From NCBI GenBank assembly GCA_025738555.1, contig JAOVFP010000005.1, positions 6,386,001-6,450,000 of the forward strand: a stretch of DNA of 64,000 nucleotides, read 5' to 3'. Both the position numbers and the translations under genes were made by a program. The notes beneath the pieces were generated by a model. It saw only the letters and a list, made by a program, of their open reading frames with translations, made no database searches and was not told where the DNA came from. Shown here in pieces: positions 22,608 to 35,395 of this stretch (the first letter of the stretch is position 1; the number at the start of each line of letters is the position of its first letter). Origin of the DNA: Cyathus striatus. Its lineage: Eukaryota > Basidiomycota > Agaricomycetes > Agaricales > Nidulariaceae.

Positions 22608-25063
22608 TTAAAAAGAAAGAACATTTCGCACATTGTGTACAACTTGGACCATTTGGCTAAGATTGTCGCTGTTCAGCGTATAGGCTGTCCCACAGGCTAG
22701 GATCGAGACCAAGAATAGGACACGATGTTTTCGCATTCGAGAAGCCTTCAACCACTTGTCCAGACCGGCGCCTGCAAAGTCAGACCATTTTGGTTTGCGA
22801 AGCCACCACCAAAATAGAGTCGACGCTCTATAATAGAAGATAGAAGAGATCAGATATCGAAGCTGAGATGTATAAAAGTGAATAAATGATACCCAGGGAA
22901 AATGCTTGTAATTCTTCCGTCACCGCCAGCCCTGTACCACGAAACACACTGAGTGAAAACTGTACTCGAAAGTCGCTTTTGGATTTTATCATTATACGCA
23001 TCCGTCGCTTGACGCGTCACTTCTAGGGCCAAAACCTTGCGATCAAGAATAGGCTTAATTACTTGAAGAATGTACTGAACCTTCACGAAGTGTAACACAT
23101 TAGCCATAAGGCAATACGTAGCTGATAAACAATACGTACTTGTACTTCGTTTGTAAAGATAACCGAAGTATGACCGGTAGCGGTGTTCGGACCTAAGCAA
23201 ATACATCAACGACATTCATCGAAGTTATCTTAGATATCCCTACCAAAAATTGTGAAAAAGTTCGGGAAACCAGGTATTACTGTCCCGAGGTATGCTTTAG
23301 GTCCCTTTTCTTTCTCGAAATATTCCTGAATGGATTGCGAACGAGCATTCACTGGGAGCGAAAAATAGTCCTACAGTAAGATGTATATAAATAATGCTAG
23401 GTTGAAGCATATTGACATGATTACTTACCGCCGCAAATCCTGTCGCAAATATCAAAACATCAAACGCATATTTCTCTCCTACAAAAAATATTAACTATAA
23501 GTCAAAATATATAGCACCATATACACATACCTTTCTTCGTAATAATACCATCTTCTGTAATTGACTGAATGCCGTTCCAATCAAGTTTAAGGTTGGGGCG
23601 ATGGAGAGCACTCAAGAAATTTGTGTCAAAGATTACTCGTTTGCAACCCAGTGCTGCCCGTAACTAAGATTTTACGCATGAGAGAAACATTGATCGGAGA
23701 AACTCACGAAATGTAGGAACAAGGACATCGTGATACTCCTCTGGGGCCGTGGAAATGATATAATCCTTCGCCAACTGAACACAATTATTAGCTTTCGCAT
23801 CCACGATTGCCACAGAATGGCTATAAGAACGAACCTTGGTGTAGGACCGCCTGATAAAAGGGGTTGCAAAAATCGTCAAGTAAAACAGCTCAGTCTAGAA
23901 TAATTTTCCAGCTAAAGAATGTAAAATAGGACTGGAAGCTATTGAACTTACTCGCATGAATGCTATGAAACGCATCAAGCGCGCCATGAACGGTACGTAG
24001 CCAACAAGTATACGCCGGAAGTTTGAGTGAGTCATGCGCATCTAGTGTTTTGGTTACCAGGATGGATAAATTCTAGCAAGTTTGGAAGACGAAGTCACTG
24101 ACTGGAGGCAGGAACCAATTCGGTGTCTTACAAAACTCTGTCACTTGCACTAGGATTTTCTGTAATACGGGGAACGAACTGAGTACTTCAAAGACATATT
24201 AATTCAGTAACGATAATGAAAGAAAAAGTGACAAAGAACAAATTTAGCCACGTACGCAGATGCACCATTTCCAATTACACCCACTCTCTTCCCTCTCAGA
24301 TCGACGTCCTTTCGCCACCTAGCAGAATGGAACATAACTCCTTTAAAAGTCTCCAGCCCAGGAATATTAGGATAACGTGGTACTTCTAAGCCACCTATTG
24401 CAGATACGACAATATTGGCAGTCTCAACTCTGGTTAATCCAGTCTTAGAATCTTCGATCGTGATGTAGTACTTGCTTTCTGCATCGTTCCAGTCCAATGA
24501 TTTGATCAAGTTGTTAAAGGAAATCGTCGAGTATAGACCATATTTCACAGTAAGCTCGCGCCAGTATTCCAGGATATCTTCTTGCGACCCGTGGGATTCC
24601 TTCCAGTTATGGAGATCAGTCGAAAGGGAGTAAAGTCCATTCCCACGTCCGATGAACATCCCTACTAACGTTTGGCTTAAAATGACAAGGAATTAGGCAT
24701 GTTGGTTCTTACTGGGTAGATGTTGTCCTAGATGGGTCACGACCCATTAGTACATGACACATGATCCATGACGGTCTTTATTTATTTTAAGAGCTCACCC
24801 TCCATGTTCCACCAATATCTGCCGCCTTCTCATATATCTAAAGGATTGACAGATAATTAGCTATGAAAACTGAAAATTTAAGTTACATACCTTGAAATTC
24901 TCGTATCCTAGCTGCCTTCTCAGAGCAATTGCACACGCAAGCCCTCCAATCCTAATGCAGTCTTACTAGCGGCTCTAGGATTCTGACCAACTGTGACGTA
25001 CCCTGCACCGATAATAGCAATATTGGGACTTGCCGCGTTATCATTTCTACGGGAGGAAGACAT
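22608..25063 (-). CDS. Flavin monooxygenase, Baeyer-Villiger type, frame-disrupted
   Basis: FAD/NADPH-dependent monooxygenase (class B) that inserts oxygen into ketones or N/S centres. Start ATG 25063 (MSSSRRNDNAASPN). Motifs: FAD-binding IIGAGIGGLACAIAL, IYEKAADIGGTWR, DNIYPGCSSDV, the Baeyer-Villiger fingerprint FKGVMFHSARW, NADPH-binding GVIGNGAS, the DVLIFATGFA motif, then GPKAYLGTVIPGFPNFFTIFG and VQYILQVIKPILDRK. It ends with a hydrophobic tail helix (VLFLVSILACGTAYTL), suggesting membrane association; stop TAA 22610-22608. About ten short introns. Two frame breaks: one base missing near 24636 (restores GCSSDVGM-LYSLSTDL) and one extra C in CCCC at 24169-24172 (restores FVPVLQKILVQVTEF). 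The substrate cannot be told from sequence. Confidence 0.83.
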
Positions 25064-26426
25064 CTCAGGGGGAGCGGGTTGAAGAAGGAACAAGAAGTAA
25101 TTCGAGGACAATGCGCGCAAACCGCTCCCTTTAAGTGGAATTTTAACCGAGCTTCTTTTCTGAATTTGTAGTCAGGAGATCGCAAGCCGGCCCTTCCTGA
25201 GTCCTCCATATCCCCACCTACAGATGATATGCGATGTCGAATGTCATATAAGACTCCACTAGAGCACGAAAGGGGAAATTTAACGTTTTCTTCTATCGGA
25301 AATCCGGAGGATATGCACTCCGAGATTTAGATAATGTATTAAAAGGTGTTCGCAAGTTTCGCACACACGCTACCTCCCCGGCTATTTTGACTTCAATGGC
25401 CGCAAACGTAAGTACCACGACTAACAATTCTGAGACCTACGTTAAAGTTTACCTTAAACTTGGCCTCGACTTGGCCTCGATCTGCAAGTACCATGACGAT
25501 GAACCAGAAGCAAAAATCTATTCGTCAGATAAAACTCCCAAGTTTAAGAACGAGAGAAACTACCAGGTACCCGAGACAGCCATTTTGTGATTCTCCTTGA
25601 CATGCATGAGCGTTACGAAATCAGAGGGATATGTTTCGCATCACGGAAGCTGCATGGAGAAGCTGGCGAACACTATCTTAAGATGCGGCATTCAAGCGGC
25701 AGTTGACCCGTAGAATACACTCTCAGGGCTCATGCCTTTCTGACAGTCAGGAAACTGGAGCTTGCGCAAAGCCGCAGACAAAACCAGACAAGCGGTGTAA
25801 TTGATTGGTAATGCAACCAGTAAAATGGTATTCGAGCGTTCATGTCAGCTGAGGATTCAGTTGACCAAGTATAAGACACTAAAAGTCTAAATCCCATGAA
25901 TTTGCACAATCACGAGCTCAGCATATATTTTCGTCTTTCTTGTATGGGGATTAAGGGTTGTCGAACTGATTTGAGCACAGTGCGATCAGGATCGACCCAT
26001 CGCGAGAACTGATGGGATTAAGCAGGTGATACAAAATTGAACACACCAACAACCTCCAACAGCGTCTGCACGCTTCTACCAGAGAAGTATTCTAATGTAT
26101 ATATCATGTCCATCTATACGATGCTAAAGAGGGGCGCGGACCTTGGAACCGATTCGTCCCAGATAACCAAACGGATCTCGAAATTCTATCAGGCGTCGGT
26201 CGATTGGAGGAGAAGCGGAGACGAAATCATATCCCGGAGTAGATCCCATGACCACCGGTAAACTGTGCGAGAACCTTGGACCGTGACGTTCCAATTGACG
26301 AAAACGTGCGATAGGTGCTTTTGAGAATTAAGAGTGTGCTTCAGGAGGTTCGTTGAGTGTCGATGTTCAGGAAAGTGATGTTGCAGTCTATGGGCATCGA
26401 CATGAAGGAATGCCGCCGCCACCCAC
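25064..26426. other. Intergenic region, no supported gene
   Basis: This includes the upstream region of the monooxygenase gene. A 67-codon open frame at 25387-25590 (+) has no motif or context support. No repeats recognised. Confidence 0.5.
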
Positions 26427-27234
26427 CTATGAAATCTCTCCTCCTACACGTACAACGATTTTCACAGGGAACGGAGATATGCCCTCGGCGTTTGTAATTT
26501 GCGGCACTACATTGCGACCTTGTTCGGAAGAGGTATGCGTAATCATGGTTTGTAGGGTTCTGGTAAGTGTCGAGGCAAGTGTAGAGAGCGCAACCTGACG
26601 ATCTGAAATGACATCAGTGGTGCCGCTGCCGCGGTAATAGCGAGGGACAACGTACCAGCCTCAGACTTCAGCTGACGATACTCAACATTGATAACCCTAT
26701 GATAAAAATGTCTAAGGCGCATATACATCGAGCGAGTGAGACAAGTTACACACCACTGCTCCCATGGAATTTCTTCTTCGTATGTCTGAAACCATGACTT
26801 CTTAGGTCGTTTTTCCGCAAATATAACAATAACCTGCACAAATATATGAGCTCTGCATCAAGAAGTACATAATACTGCGCTTATACTCACCTGTCCTCGT
26901 TTGTTTACACCGCCTTCGATAGCCTTCCAAAACAACCCCACTTTCTCGTTAACCAGCCGCTCCATCTCCGGGTCAGCTACACCCGGCTGAACCAAGCCAT
27001 ATCAATAAGGATCTCCAGTACCAGAAGTTCTATACATACCATTGTTACGTCTAGTACTTCGAATGTCTGTGGCCTCACTGTACCAAACAGGCGATGGAAT
27101 AAGATCGCGTGCAGCACGCCATGAAGCCCTTCTTTTGTTGTCCAATCCAACACCTATACTAATAAGTAAGAGATCCCCTTTACGAGACAGATGCCGTTTA
27201 CCAGGTCAATAGTGATCGTTGGGAAGCCGTTCAT
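26427..27234 (-). CDS. ATG101: Autophagy protein ATG101 (HORMA fold)
   Basis: ATG101 pairs with ATG13 in the ULK/Atg1 kinase complex that starts autophagy; it is present in basidiomycetes and animals but not in budding yeast. Six exons give about 179 residues, all in frame. Start ATG 27234 (MNGFPTITIDLVLDW); introns 27201-27154, 27041-26987, 26890-26834 and two more; stop TAG 26429-26427. Family words seen in order: AILFHRLFGTVRPQTFEVLD, PGVADPEMERLVNEKV, the diagnostic EKRPKKSWF...EEEIPWEQW block (the loop carrying the WF finger of ATG101), then STLASTLTRTLQTMITHTSS and NAEGISPFPVKIVV. Length is close to the usual 180-220 residues. It lies 268 bases from the end of the EF-hand gene on the same strand. 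Confidence 0.9.
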
Positions 27235-27502
27235 AGGAGGTGAGAAGGCAGTTTGAAGGTGTGAAGAGCATTGCGCTCTGTTGTATCGAAGCTAACCCTA
27301 ACCTAAAATGCCTTTGTTTCCCAGGCTTATCGGACGATGTAATCAATGGTAAACCTCAACTTCAACCGTTGCCTGGCAGTTGGTTTCCAGATGTTACTTA
27401 CATAGTTGCACCCAGACTTAACTTCAGCTTCCTATTCGGACGAGAGACGCTAACTACTTGTAACATGCCTACATCAACATTTCTAAAAGCCCTGCATATA
27501 AC

Positions 27503-30500
27503 TCAACGCTGTGGCAAGGTAAGGATCTCGCGAAGTAAATTTTCGACGGTCGAAAACCGGGAGTCCAGGGAGGAAAACTGTTCCTGCATGTAAGTAAACT
27601 TTTCGTCCACCTTCACTTCTAATGCCGACAGGCGATCATTCACCATCTGAACATGGTCATCAGAGTGAGTCGGACTATCTGCGACTTCCTCCTCTATAGT
27701 CTTCGACTCGTCGTGCTCCACGAGATCTGGTACAGGCTTTCCTGCTAATATGCAGATATGGTCAAGTAGTCTATCCTCCAGCTCTTTGGTTCGAGTCTGT
27801 ATCATCTCTTGTAGACGGTCAAGCTTCTCGTCGACACGGCTGGTAACTCCAGCTAGCTTCTTTTCTACACGAACAAACTGTTCGTCGTCGGGCATTTCAA
27901 CAGGCGTGTTGTCCGTGATCCTTAACATCATGTGCATAAGCGATGGCGGAGTGGTCACCAATTTTTCCGGCAACTTTGGATACTGATTTTGTCTATCACA
28001 GTCGTCACAGACGAGTACATCTCCAGCTAAATGACGTACACGTTTGGCATTAGTATCAAGTGGGATCATGAAGGTAGTGACACTTACGACATTCAAGACA
28101 TACCCAGCATGGAAGGAAATTACATTCTCGCAATAGAAACATTTAAACAGAGAAGCCGCTGTCTCTTCTTTTTCACGAGTAACGGCGGAATCATCGTGGT
28201 TTTCTTGTGACATTTCCATTTCTGTCTGGGACTTAAAAAGCTGCCTTAAGGCGTTCAGAAGTCTTCCTTGCTACAGGTAACGCCCAAGTGCGGTTACAGT
28301 CATGAAGGAAACGATCCCCACGAAGGAGGCTATGCGACGACGTATGAGCGTCATAAACAGGAACTGTCGTAGTTGAATGGCATTCGATGCAGAAGTCTAA
28401 AGAATTATTGACGTTCGCTCTGCAAACAATGCATATCAATCTGCTTTGTTGGATTTTCGACCACAAAGGTCGCAAGTAACTCCTCTGTGAAAAATGAATA
28501 TGTTAGCACGGCGTATTAGTGAACGGAAACCAGGTTAAAACTTACAAATGGTAAGTAATTCTGTAATGCACGAAACGAGCGATAGAATAATAAAACTGAT
28601 CCACAAATGGACATACAGTGTTCTCGATTTCCTTGAGCTCTTGTTTTTCTTCGGCTGTGAATTCTGTTCGTCGTGTATAACCACTGTAAAAGTTTAACCG
28701 CTTTATAACCAGTTCTTTAAAGCGTCGACCTTTCTTCAACTGCGTGATCACGTAGTTGGGAGTAGAGAGACGGCGCTGGACAGTATATCGAATAGCTGCG
28801 CAAGCAAAGGTCCATCGTGCACGAGCTCTGTTCTCTTCAAATTCTTTGCGCCTGTATCTGAAGCGTGCTAGGTCTGCTGGCGTCCTGGAAAGTTCGAAGG
28901 ATCCACATCTATAATCATCTGTCTTACTTCCAGGGATAGGCTTGGTCTCAGCTACCCCACGTCGAGTATACCAGCGACCTATAATGGTACCAGCTGCAGT
29001 GTCCAGTGTTCCGATACATCGAATCCAGTAGCCATCTTTGTAAACCATGACGAAGTCCACTGTATATCCGGAACCTTCGTTTTCCGGTATCAATGAAGCG
29101 CTCATTTCCAGCGATCCCATGTATCCGTCGGCTTTCCCTGTAGTGGTTCCATCTTCGCCTGTTTCGTTAAACTGGATACGGAATAACCCTTCGTGCGGAT
29201 CACCATCATTCCATGTGCAATAACCTGCCCAGTTTCCTTTTACAATGTTGGGGCCACCATCTGGCTGGACAATAATTTCAAATGGCTCGGGAGGTGGAAG
29301 TTCGAATGGTTCCTGAGGACCAAACTTGAGAATCTCAATTGGAATGTCTGTCGGAATCTCGGTAAGACCATCGTTGTCTTCCGGTTCATCGGGCAAGTCC
29401 TCCCAGACCGATCGGAGTGTAACAACTGAAATATTCCATTTGAGCCCGCCATAGAAGTTCTTGAACTGTGATGATAATGTCATGAGACAATGGTGAATAT
29501 ATAGAAAAGGCTGCAATGATGGCACACCATTCCAAAAGCAAAGTTTTCGAATTGACGTTCTGCATTAAGATGCATTTGCTTGAAGATAGCTGAAGTCCGA
29601 CCTTAGTATGTTCTTTAGTAATGACAATTACAACCCATACCGGAAATGTCTTGTAGTCGATTGTCAAAAGCAGAAAACACGAAGATGAGAGAGCTTGACG
29701 AAGCAGCCATTTCCTCAAGATGAAATATATGCGTACGCGAAAGCTGAATAATCTTGATATGCCTCTGAAGCAGGAGATATATCAGCGGATAAATATACTG
29801 ACATCTCGCATTAATTAAAGCATGTGCAGTCATATGATGAGAATAACTCACTCTCTCAATACGACCAGGTCCAGTCAATAGAGAAACCGTTGCAGTAGAA
29901 TCTATGATGTATGATATAGACTCTAAATTTTCTCTAAGTTTCTTTTCTTCAGTAAGAGTGAATTCTTCAGTGAGTTTTGCGAGCTCAGGTACAACAGTAA
30001 TGCCAGATTCAGTAGTAGTCCTTGTCGAACGTAACAATGATTCTAACTGAAAGAACGTAAAGCTGTCAAGATAAATGTCGAGTATTCTCTGATTGTCAGG
30101 TCGGGCTTTTTGCAACAATTTGAACATCTTCCGAAGTGTACGATAGATCTTGGTCCTGTAGTTGGAAATACTGGATTGCCACCTCTACTTCTATTAGTGC
30201 GAACTGATTACAGATAAAATGAGGTGTCGTACCAGCAGCCCAATAGGCTAACCACTGAAGTAACCTGTAGTCGTTCCGTTAGTCACAAACAAGTGGCCAT
30301 AGGAGTGTAAGTAGCACGTACGTCCACCTCTCGGGGCGACTAAGAGCAAAATCGTTCACTTCTTTTATATTAATAAATGCTGAACCGTCGTCATCTATAG
30401 CTTCTAGGATGGGCTGTAGATATGCCACATTAATATAAGATTTAGCCCACTCGTCATTCGTCGAGTGGAAACTGTATTCCGGTGTTTCATCTGCGCCGGT

Positions 30501-32069
30501 CAACGGAGGAGACAATAATTGAGTTTTTCCGGAACCGTTAGGCACCTTCTCTGACTCTTTAAATTCTTCGGTTTCTCCCATGAAAAAGTCACGTAACGCG
30601 AGAACAAAATGTCGAGCCTTTACGAGTGCTTTTCCATCCCTAAAGAACTCTTAAATTAGTACACCAATGATAGAGAGTTGCGTAGTACATGAACTTGCCA
30701 TTTCTTTCCAAATCCTACGCAGTTGCTTTTGTATTTCAGCACAATCTGAACAAGAGCTACTTGAAAATAAGTACTCACCGGATCTACAATACGTTCATGA
30801 CCTCCTGAAAAGTAGGCCAGAATTTTGTCCCCTGACGCTTGAGTATATTCATCGCGTCTTCGATTTCCTTCCGCTGAATATCCAACTTTCCCGAGAAGAG
30901 AGCAAAGTTCTGCTTAAACGCAGTGTCGATGTCCTCAGCCAGCTCTTTAAACAAACTCTCTTGGATCGTCGTTATATCGACGTCTTCTTTCACGTTCGAA
31001 GACCCATCTGAATTTTCACCAGTTTTCTCAACAAGCTCATTCAAAATCTGGGTATTCTGGATGCAAGCCGTGGCTCCCCTGTTATCTTCGATAATACTAC
31101 GTACTTCTCTTTCACGAGGGGTGTCAAGGCGAACGAAAATTTCTTGAAGCCGTGACTGCATACTTTCAAGTGTCATCCTTTGGTCGTCGAGTTTCGCATT
31201 TGCCGAGTCCACGCCAAGCGTGGTGTGAACGCCGATAGCAAAAGATAACTCAGACTTGAGATCCGCAAAGTGGCTCGCGTAGGCAGCAAGCCGTGCCTCA
31301 TACAAGTGGGCCTTGAGGTATTTACCTAAGACTCCTATCAAGAAGTCGAAGCAGCGTAAGAATCCGAAAGAACGTACGAAGAAAGCTCTTTTCATGTACA
31401 CATCACAAGCAGAACCGCAGTCCTTTATGCTTTGTTCCATCTCCTCCATCAAAGTCTGTAAGCGTCCTCGCAAGGGCTCTCCATCCCGTCCGATGTCATC
31501 TGGATCCTTGACTGTTCGAAGTCTAACAAACAAACTTAGTCTTAGAATGCCTATGAATTAAACAATGGTTTGCTTACTGGTAAAGTGCAGACATCATGCT
31601 CAGCATTTGGGTTTTTACAGCAAGAACTTTCGCATTATTCTCTCTGCGCTTCAGATCCAAGCTTACAACAAGTTTAAATGCAAGAACAGGGACTGAAGGT
31701 TTTTATAAAGTTGAGACAATATATGCGAATGTGAAGCTAAAGTGAGCTTACCCGCAATAAAAGGATGTATGTCGGACAAGTCCTCAAGTACGTTGATACA
31801 TACTTTCGCCGATTCCACGAATACATCGATAGCGTCCTCAGTGGGCATCTCTCGAACATGTACCGAGTGGTTTGCATCGTCTTTGACGAAAATCGATGCG
31901 AATACTGTGGTTTCTTTCTTGGCTATCAGGACGAGTCAATCTTTAAATTTAAACCTAGATACCATGCTTAGTCCGAACACTAACCTATTTGTGACTCATT
32001 ATCCTTCGGCTTATGATGCTTCTCTGCTGCTTGGCGAGGTTTTCCAGTGGATTCCTGGGTATCCGGCAT
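27503..32069 (-). CDS. Large EF-hand / zinc-finger / coiled-coil protein
   Basis: Multi-exon gene, over 1,000 residues, of a family I associate with Agaricomycete genomes; its function is unknown to me. Start ATG 32069 (MPDTQESTGKPRQAAEK). In order: helical N-terminal region (VLEDLSDIHPFIAG...ALYQLRTVKDPDD...FDFLIGVLGKYLKAHLYEAR), HERIVDP...LRRIWKEM and VKARHFVLALRDFF, one EF-hand loop DDDGSAFINIKE, SRPERW...LLQWLAYWAA, QYIYPLIYLLLQRHIKIIQL, a beta-rich GNWAGYCTWNDGDPHEGLF...GTIIGRWYTRRG domain, a Cys2-type finger (VTCDLCGRK...ICIVCRA...DFCIECH), a second Cys-pair stretch (FKCFYCENV...VCDDCDRQ) and a C-terminal coiled coil. Stop TAG near 27503. Frame breaks sit in short runs near 30808-30811, 30166, 28437 and 28235-28239, each repaired by one base, so it may well be intact in the organism. 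Confidence 0.75.
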
Positions 32070-33704
32070 TGTCGTCGCAGATAGGAATCAAGGAACGTGT
32101 TGAGCAGCCGTTGTGACCACAGAAAGTCCTGCAACTATCCTGCAAAGTCATTTAAATAACTTCACGTTGCAGATCTAATCTCACAAGCTGTCGAGGAGTG
32201 TGAGTTCAATGGGAATTCTGCAAGGAGTTTCACCTCAGACAGGACTGAATCGGATCGCGTTGCATATGGTACACAGATAGAATATAGTTCTCACCCCGAT
32301 GCAGAAAATAGCCTTTTTTTAGAAGGTGTTAACATCGGGGTGTACCATATGTACCGTGATCCGATTCACTACTATTGTCTGGGGTGTTTGTGTGTAAATC
32401 AAGTATAAGTGATTGGCGAGATTGGCGCTCGTTAACGAAACATCTGATGATTCTGATAGATGCCTTGCCTTGGCGATGCCGCATGATGAGCTTGATAGGG
32501 CTTGATATTTATGTACTAAAATCCTGTTATATTACAAGGGCATTCCATCTGTTTATTATCCTGTGCTTCTTAACGACAGAAGGATGAATAGCTCTTTTAA
32601 ATGAGGCCAGTGACAATAATAATAAGAGGAAATAAGTATATGAACTTTGAAGTTTTCAGATAAGTAGGACAAGGACACAAATTGTGTTAAATTGAATATA
32701 AGACAGAAGCTAATACTGAACGTGCCTGTGGATAGATGTCAGCTTGTCGACCAATGATGAGGATCGAGTGGCAGGAGGCGACTGTTGGATATAGGAGGAT
32801 ACAGGAGATGTCCGAGGGGAATCGATGGAATCCGCGGCCGCAGGTCCGCATCTAGACCAAGCTATGTACGACAACCATAGGCACCGTCGCTGAAAACATG
32901 TCTGCTTTGAACGCCAAACATAAAGTCCGAGTAAGCCAACTAAGCGTTACATGGAGCGCTCTAGTTGTTTAAAGTGTCCAAGAAGTTTCAGATGCTAATT
33001 CAAATTGGTCTTCCGCTGACTTCAAGTGACCCTTCGAGTTTCAATGCATTTAAATCAACATCTAATTCTGCTTATTTTCTGGTTGAACCAAAGTTGAACT
33101 TGTGTTGAACAAAAACGATCTTAGTCTATATTTATTGTATCTATTCTTACGTATGTACTAAAACTCAGGTTTGTCCACTTGAAGTGTTACAATTCAGCTT
33201 GTCACCCGGAATCGCAAGTTCCAACGTACCAATGCTTGCCAATTGGCTCACAACGCTGTTGATCAACGTACTTAGCGATGTTACCACGTTTTGAATCGAG
33301 CGTCAACTCCACTCCTTTCTACGTAACTTTATCGTCGCCTCCACCGACGACAATCAACCTCATGCACCCCACCAACATCCAACAAATTGCAACCGTTAAA
33401 ATACCTAACTTCCTCTCCATTTTCGCTTCACTATTTCGAAGACCGAGTTAAACCCAGAACGATATTGAGTTTTAACTTCTCACGAACCAATCGACCTGTC
33501 AAGACTCAAACCCAGAGAAGCGGCGTTCAGGACTGCTTCATTGCGAGAAACAATCTACGCCTTGCCATTCGGAATTTTACATTTCCCTCATAAACCCCAC
33601 ACTACGCTGTGCTTGCGTTGCCAGCTCTTTCCTCCTTTCTGCTCGAATTTATGTTTGATTAGAAATAACGCTCGTTCACTTCCAGAGTACACTCGCGTGG
33701 AGAT
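32070..33704. other. Intergenic with one large imperfect stem-loop
   Basis: Upstream region shared by two divergent genes (EF-hand gene left, DUF6534 gene right). It contains the inverted repeat at 32245-32368. No coding stretch is supported. The last 300 bases are pyrimidine-rich, as expected near a fungal promoter. Confidence 0.5.
32245..32368. repeat. Imperfect inverted repeat (stem-loop)
   Basis: The right arm (32333-32368: CATCGGGGTGTACCATATGT, then ACCGTGATCCGATTCA) is the reverse complement of the left arm (32246-32301). The left arm carries an extra block of about 18 bases between its CATATGGTACA and CACCCCGATG parts. The loop is about 31 bases. It could be a short foldback element; it is not coding. 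Confidence 0.75.
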
Positions 33705-35395
33705 ATGTCGACTCAGGCGCCTGCTATTCGTGTTGAGCAGTACGTCAAACTGTCTTTCTTATGTTAACGACTGAATAACCTTCATTTCCTATACTTAGAA
33801 CTGGTCCAATTGTACGTATAAATTCATCTGTGAAGACTAGTGTCAAAAGCTTAAACCTATTGCTGAACAGCTGATAGGCTTTGGCGGGCACTGGTTCCTT
33901 TTCGGTCTTTACGTTCTACAACTTTGTATGTGCCCACATTCCTCACTACGTACTTGGCTAGTTGACAACGAAAAATGAAAAGCCTACTACACGCGGACGT
34001 ATCTCAAATCGGACCAACTATTCGTCAAAATCCTCGGTCAGTCCACGGACTCATCTCACGATGCGATATTATTCCTTTTCTGACCTGCCACATATCGACA
34101 GTATATGCGACATGCGTGGGCATGTTCTTCCAATGTTGGGTAATCACAAATATTGCATGGAGACAACTCATCGTGGGTTGGGGGATTCCTGAAATTTTTG
34201 CAGAGGTCCGTATTACGGAGGCGTTGCCTCCAATTACGAGCGGGAGTAGTGAGTACCTTTGTTGTGTAGCTTGGTCTATGATAAGCTGAATGAGATGAAG
34301 TTGCGTTGGCCGTTCAGTGTTTTTATACGTGGTAAGTTATATACCAGGCCCTCTTCTGTCCTCTTTGATCTCTGTATCTTACGCCTATTTTATTAGGAGA
34401 ATTCATAAGTTCGGGCGTGGAAGCAAAATAGTTACTGGTGTTGCTATATTCATTATGTTGGTATGTACCCTATATTCGACTTTCCATGATCAGGCTTATA
34501 ACACCTATATAGCTGGCATTATCACAATTTGCAGGAGCTATATCTGTAACCGTCGTCGTAAGCCATTTCCCTCTTTAATGTATTCCGAATAGTAAGCTGA
34601 TATATAAGTTGACGGTGTAGTTCAACAACCTGGGACGTGTCCCAGGGTTAATGTACAAGCTTCACTTGTCTATGGAGGTACGTCTTACTTGCTCGCACAC
34701 AAGTACCGGTTTCTAAGGAAGTCAATAGCTCTGGATTTCACTATCGCTAGTATGCGATAGTCTCATAGTATTCACCATGCTTGCTTTGGTAAGTCTCCAA
34801 CCTAGCTTATTACCACCATACAAATTCAACCTCCACCCACGCAGCTTCTCCACACGCGTCATCGGTCTCCCCTCAGATCCACAGACAAAATGATTAATCA
34901 CCTGATGATTCTGACGGTGGAAACAGGAGCATTCACAGTGGCAGCATCTCTAACGCAGCTAGCGGTGTACATTGCATACCCGACTTTCTACTTCCACCTT
35001 GCCGTGTACGTCCTCTCTTACTTCTATACTTCATGACGGCGATTGAAGTTTTATTTGTTGAAGGTTATATATGTTATATGCAATGTACGCTCTTCATCTT
35101 TTCCATCTTCACCAACTACATAACTAACCATTGAATACGAACTAGCTACGCAAATGTCCTCCTCGCAACCCTGAACGGCCGAGATCGTGCACGGAAATAT
35201 GCAATGACATCACTCTACACTGCGGACATTCTCTCAGCCCGTGCTCGCGTGTGCCTTCCTGCACCTGATTCTGATCCCAGTGCAATCGAATATCAGAATC
35301 CAGACAGAGCAGAACAAGGGTTAAGTGAAATCGCCAGGAGGGTTTCTAAAAGCTGTGCAGACACCACGCAGGATATTTTTGTGGGTGTTTTCTAG
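33705..35395 (+). CDS. DUF6534-type multi-pass membrane protein, frame partly broken
   Basis: Family of seven-helix-like membrane proteins greatly expanded in mushrooms; role unknown. Start ATG 33705 (MSTQAPAIRVEQTGPILIGF). Pieces in order: GFGGHWFLFGLYVLQL, YYTRTYLKSDQLFVKIL, a helix ending VITNIAWRQLIVGWGIPE, EALPPITSG, FYTWRIHKFGRGSKIVTGVA, GAISVTVV, STRVIGLPSDPQTKM, the well-conserved LTVETGAFTVAASLTQLAVY, YPTFYFHLAV, LYMLYAM and YANVLLATLNGRDRARKY, then a polar tail ending DTTQDIFVGVF. At least seven short introns. The frame fails at a T run (34320-34324, one T too many) and again at the splice near 34533. Divergent from the EF-hand gene. Confidence 0.75.

Noticed and set aside
30800..30835. 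A 32-nt GT...AG intron in the EF-hand gene that would keep the frame
   Set aside because: Shorter than any other intron in the window. A one-base loss in the TTTT run explains the break more simply.
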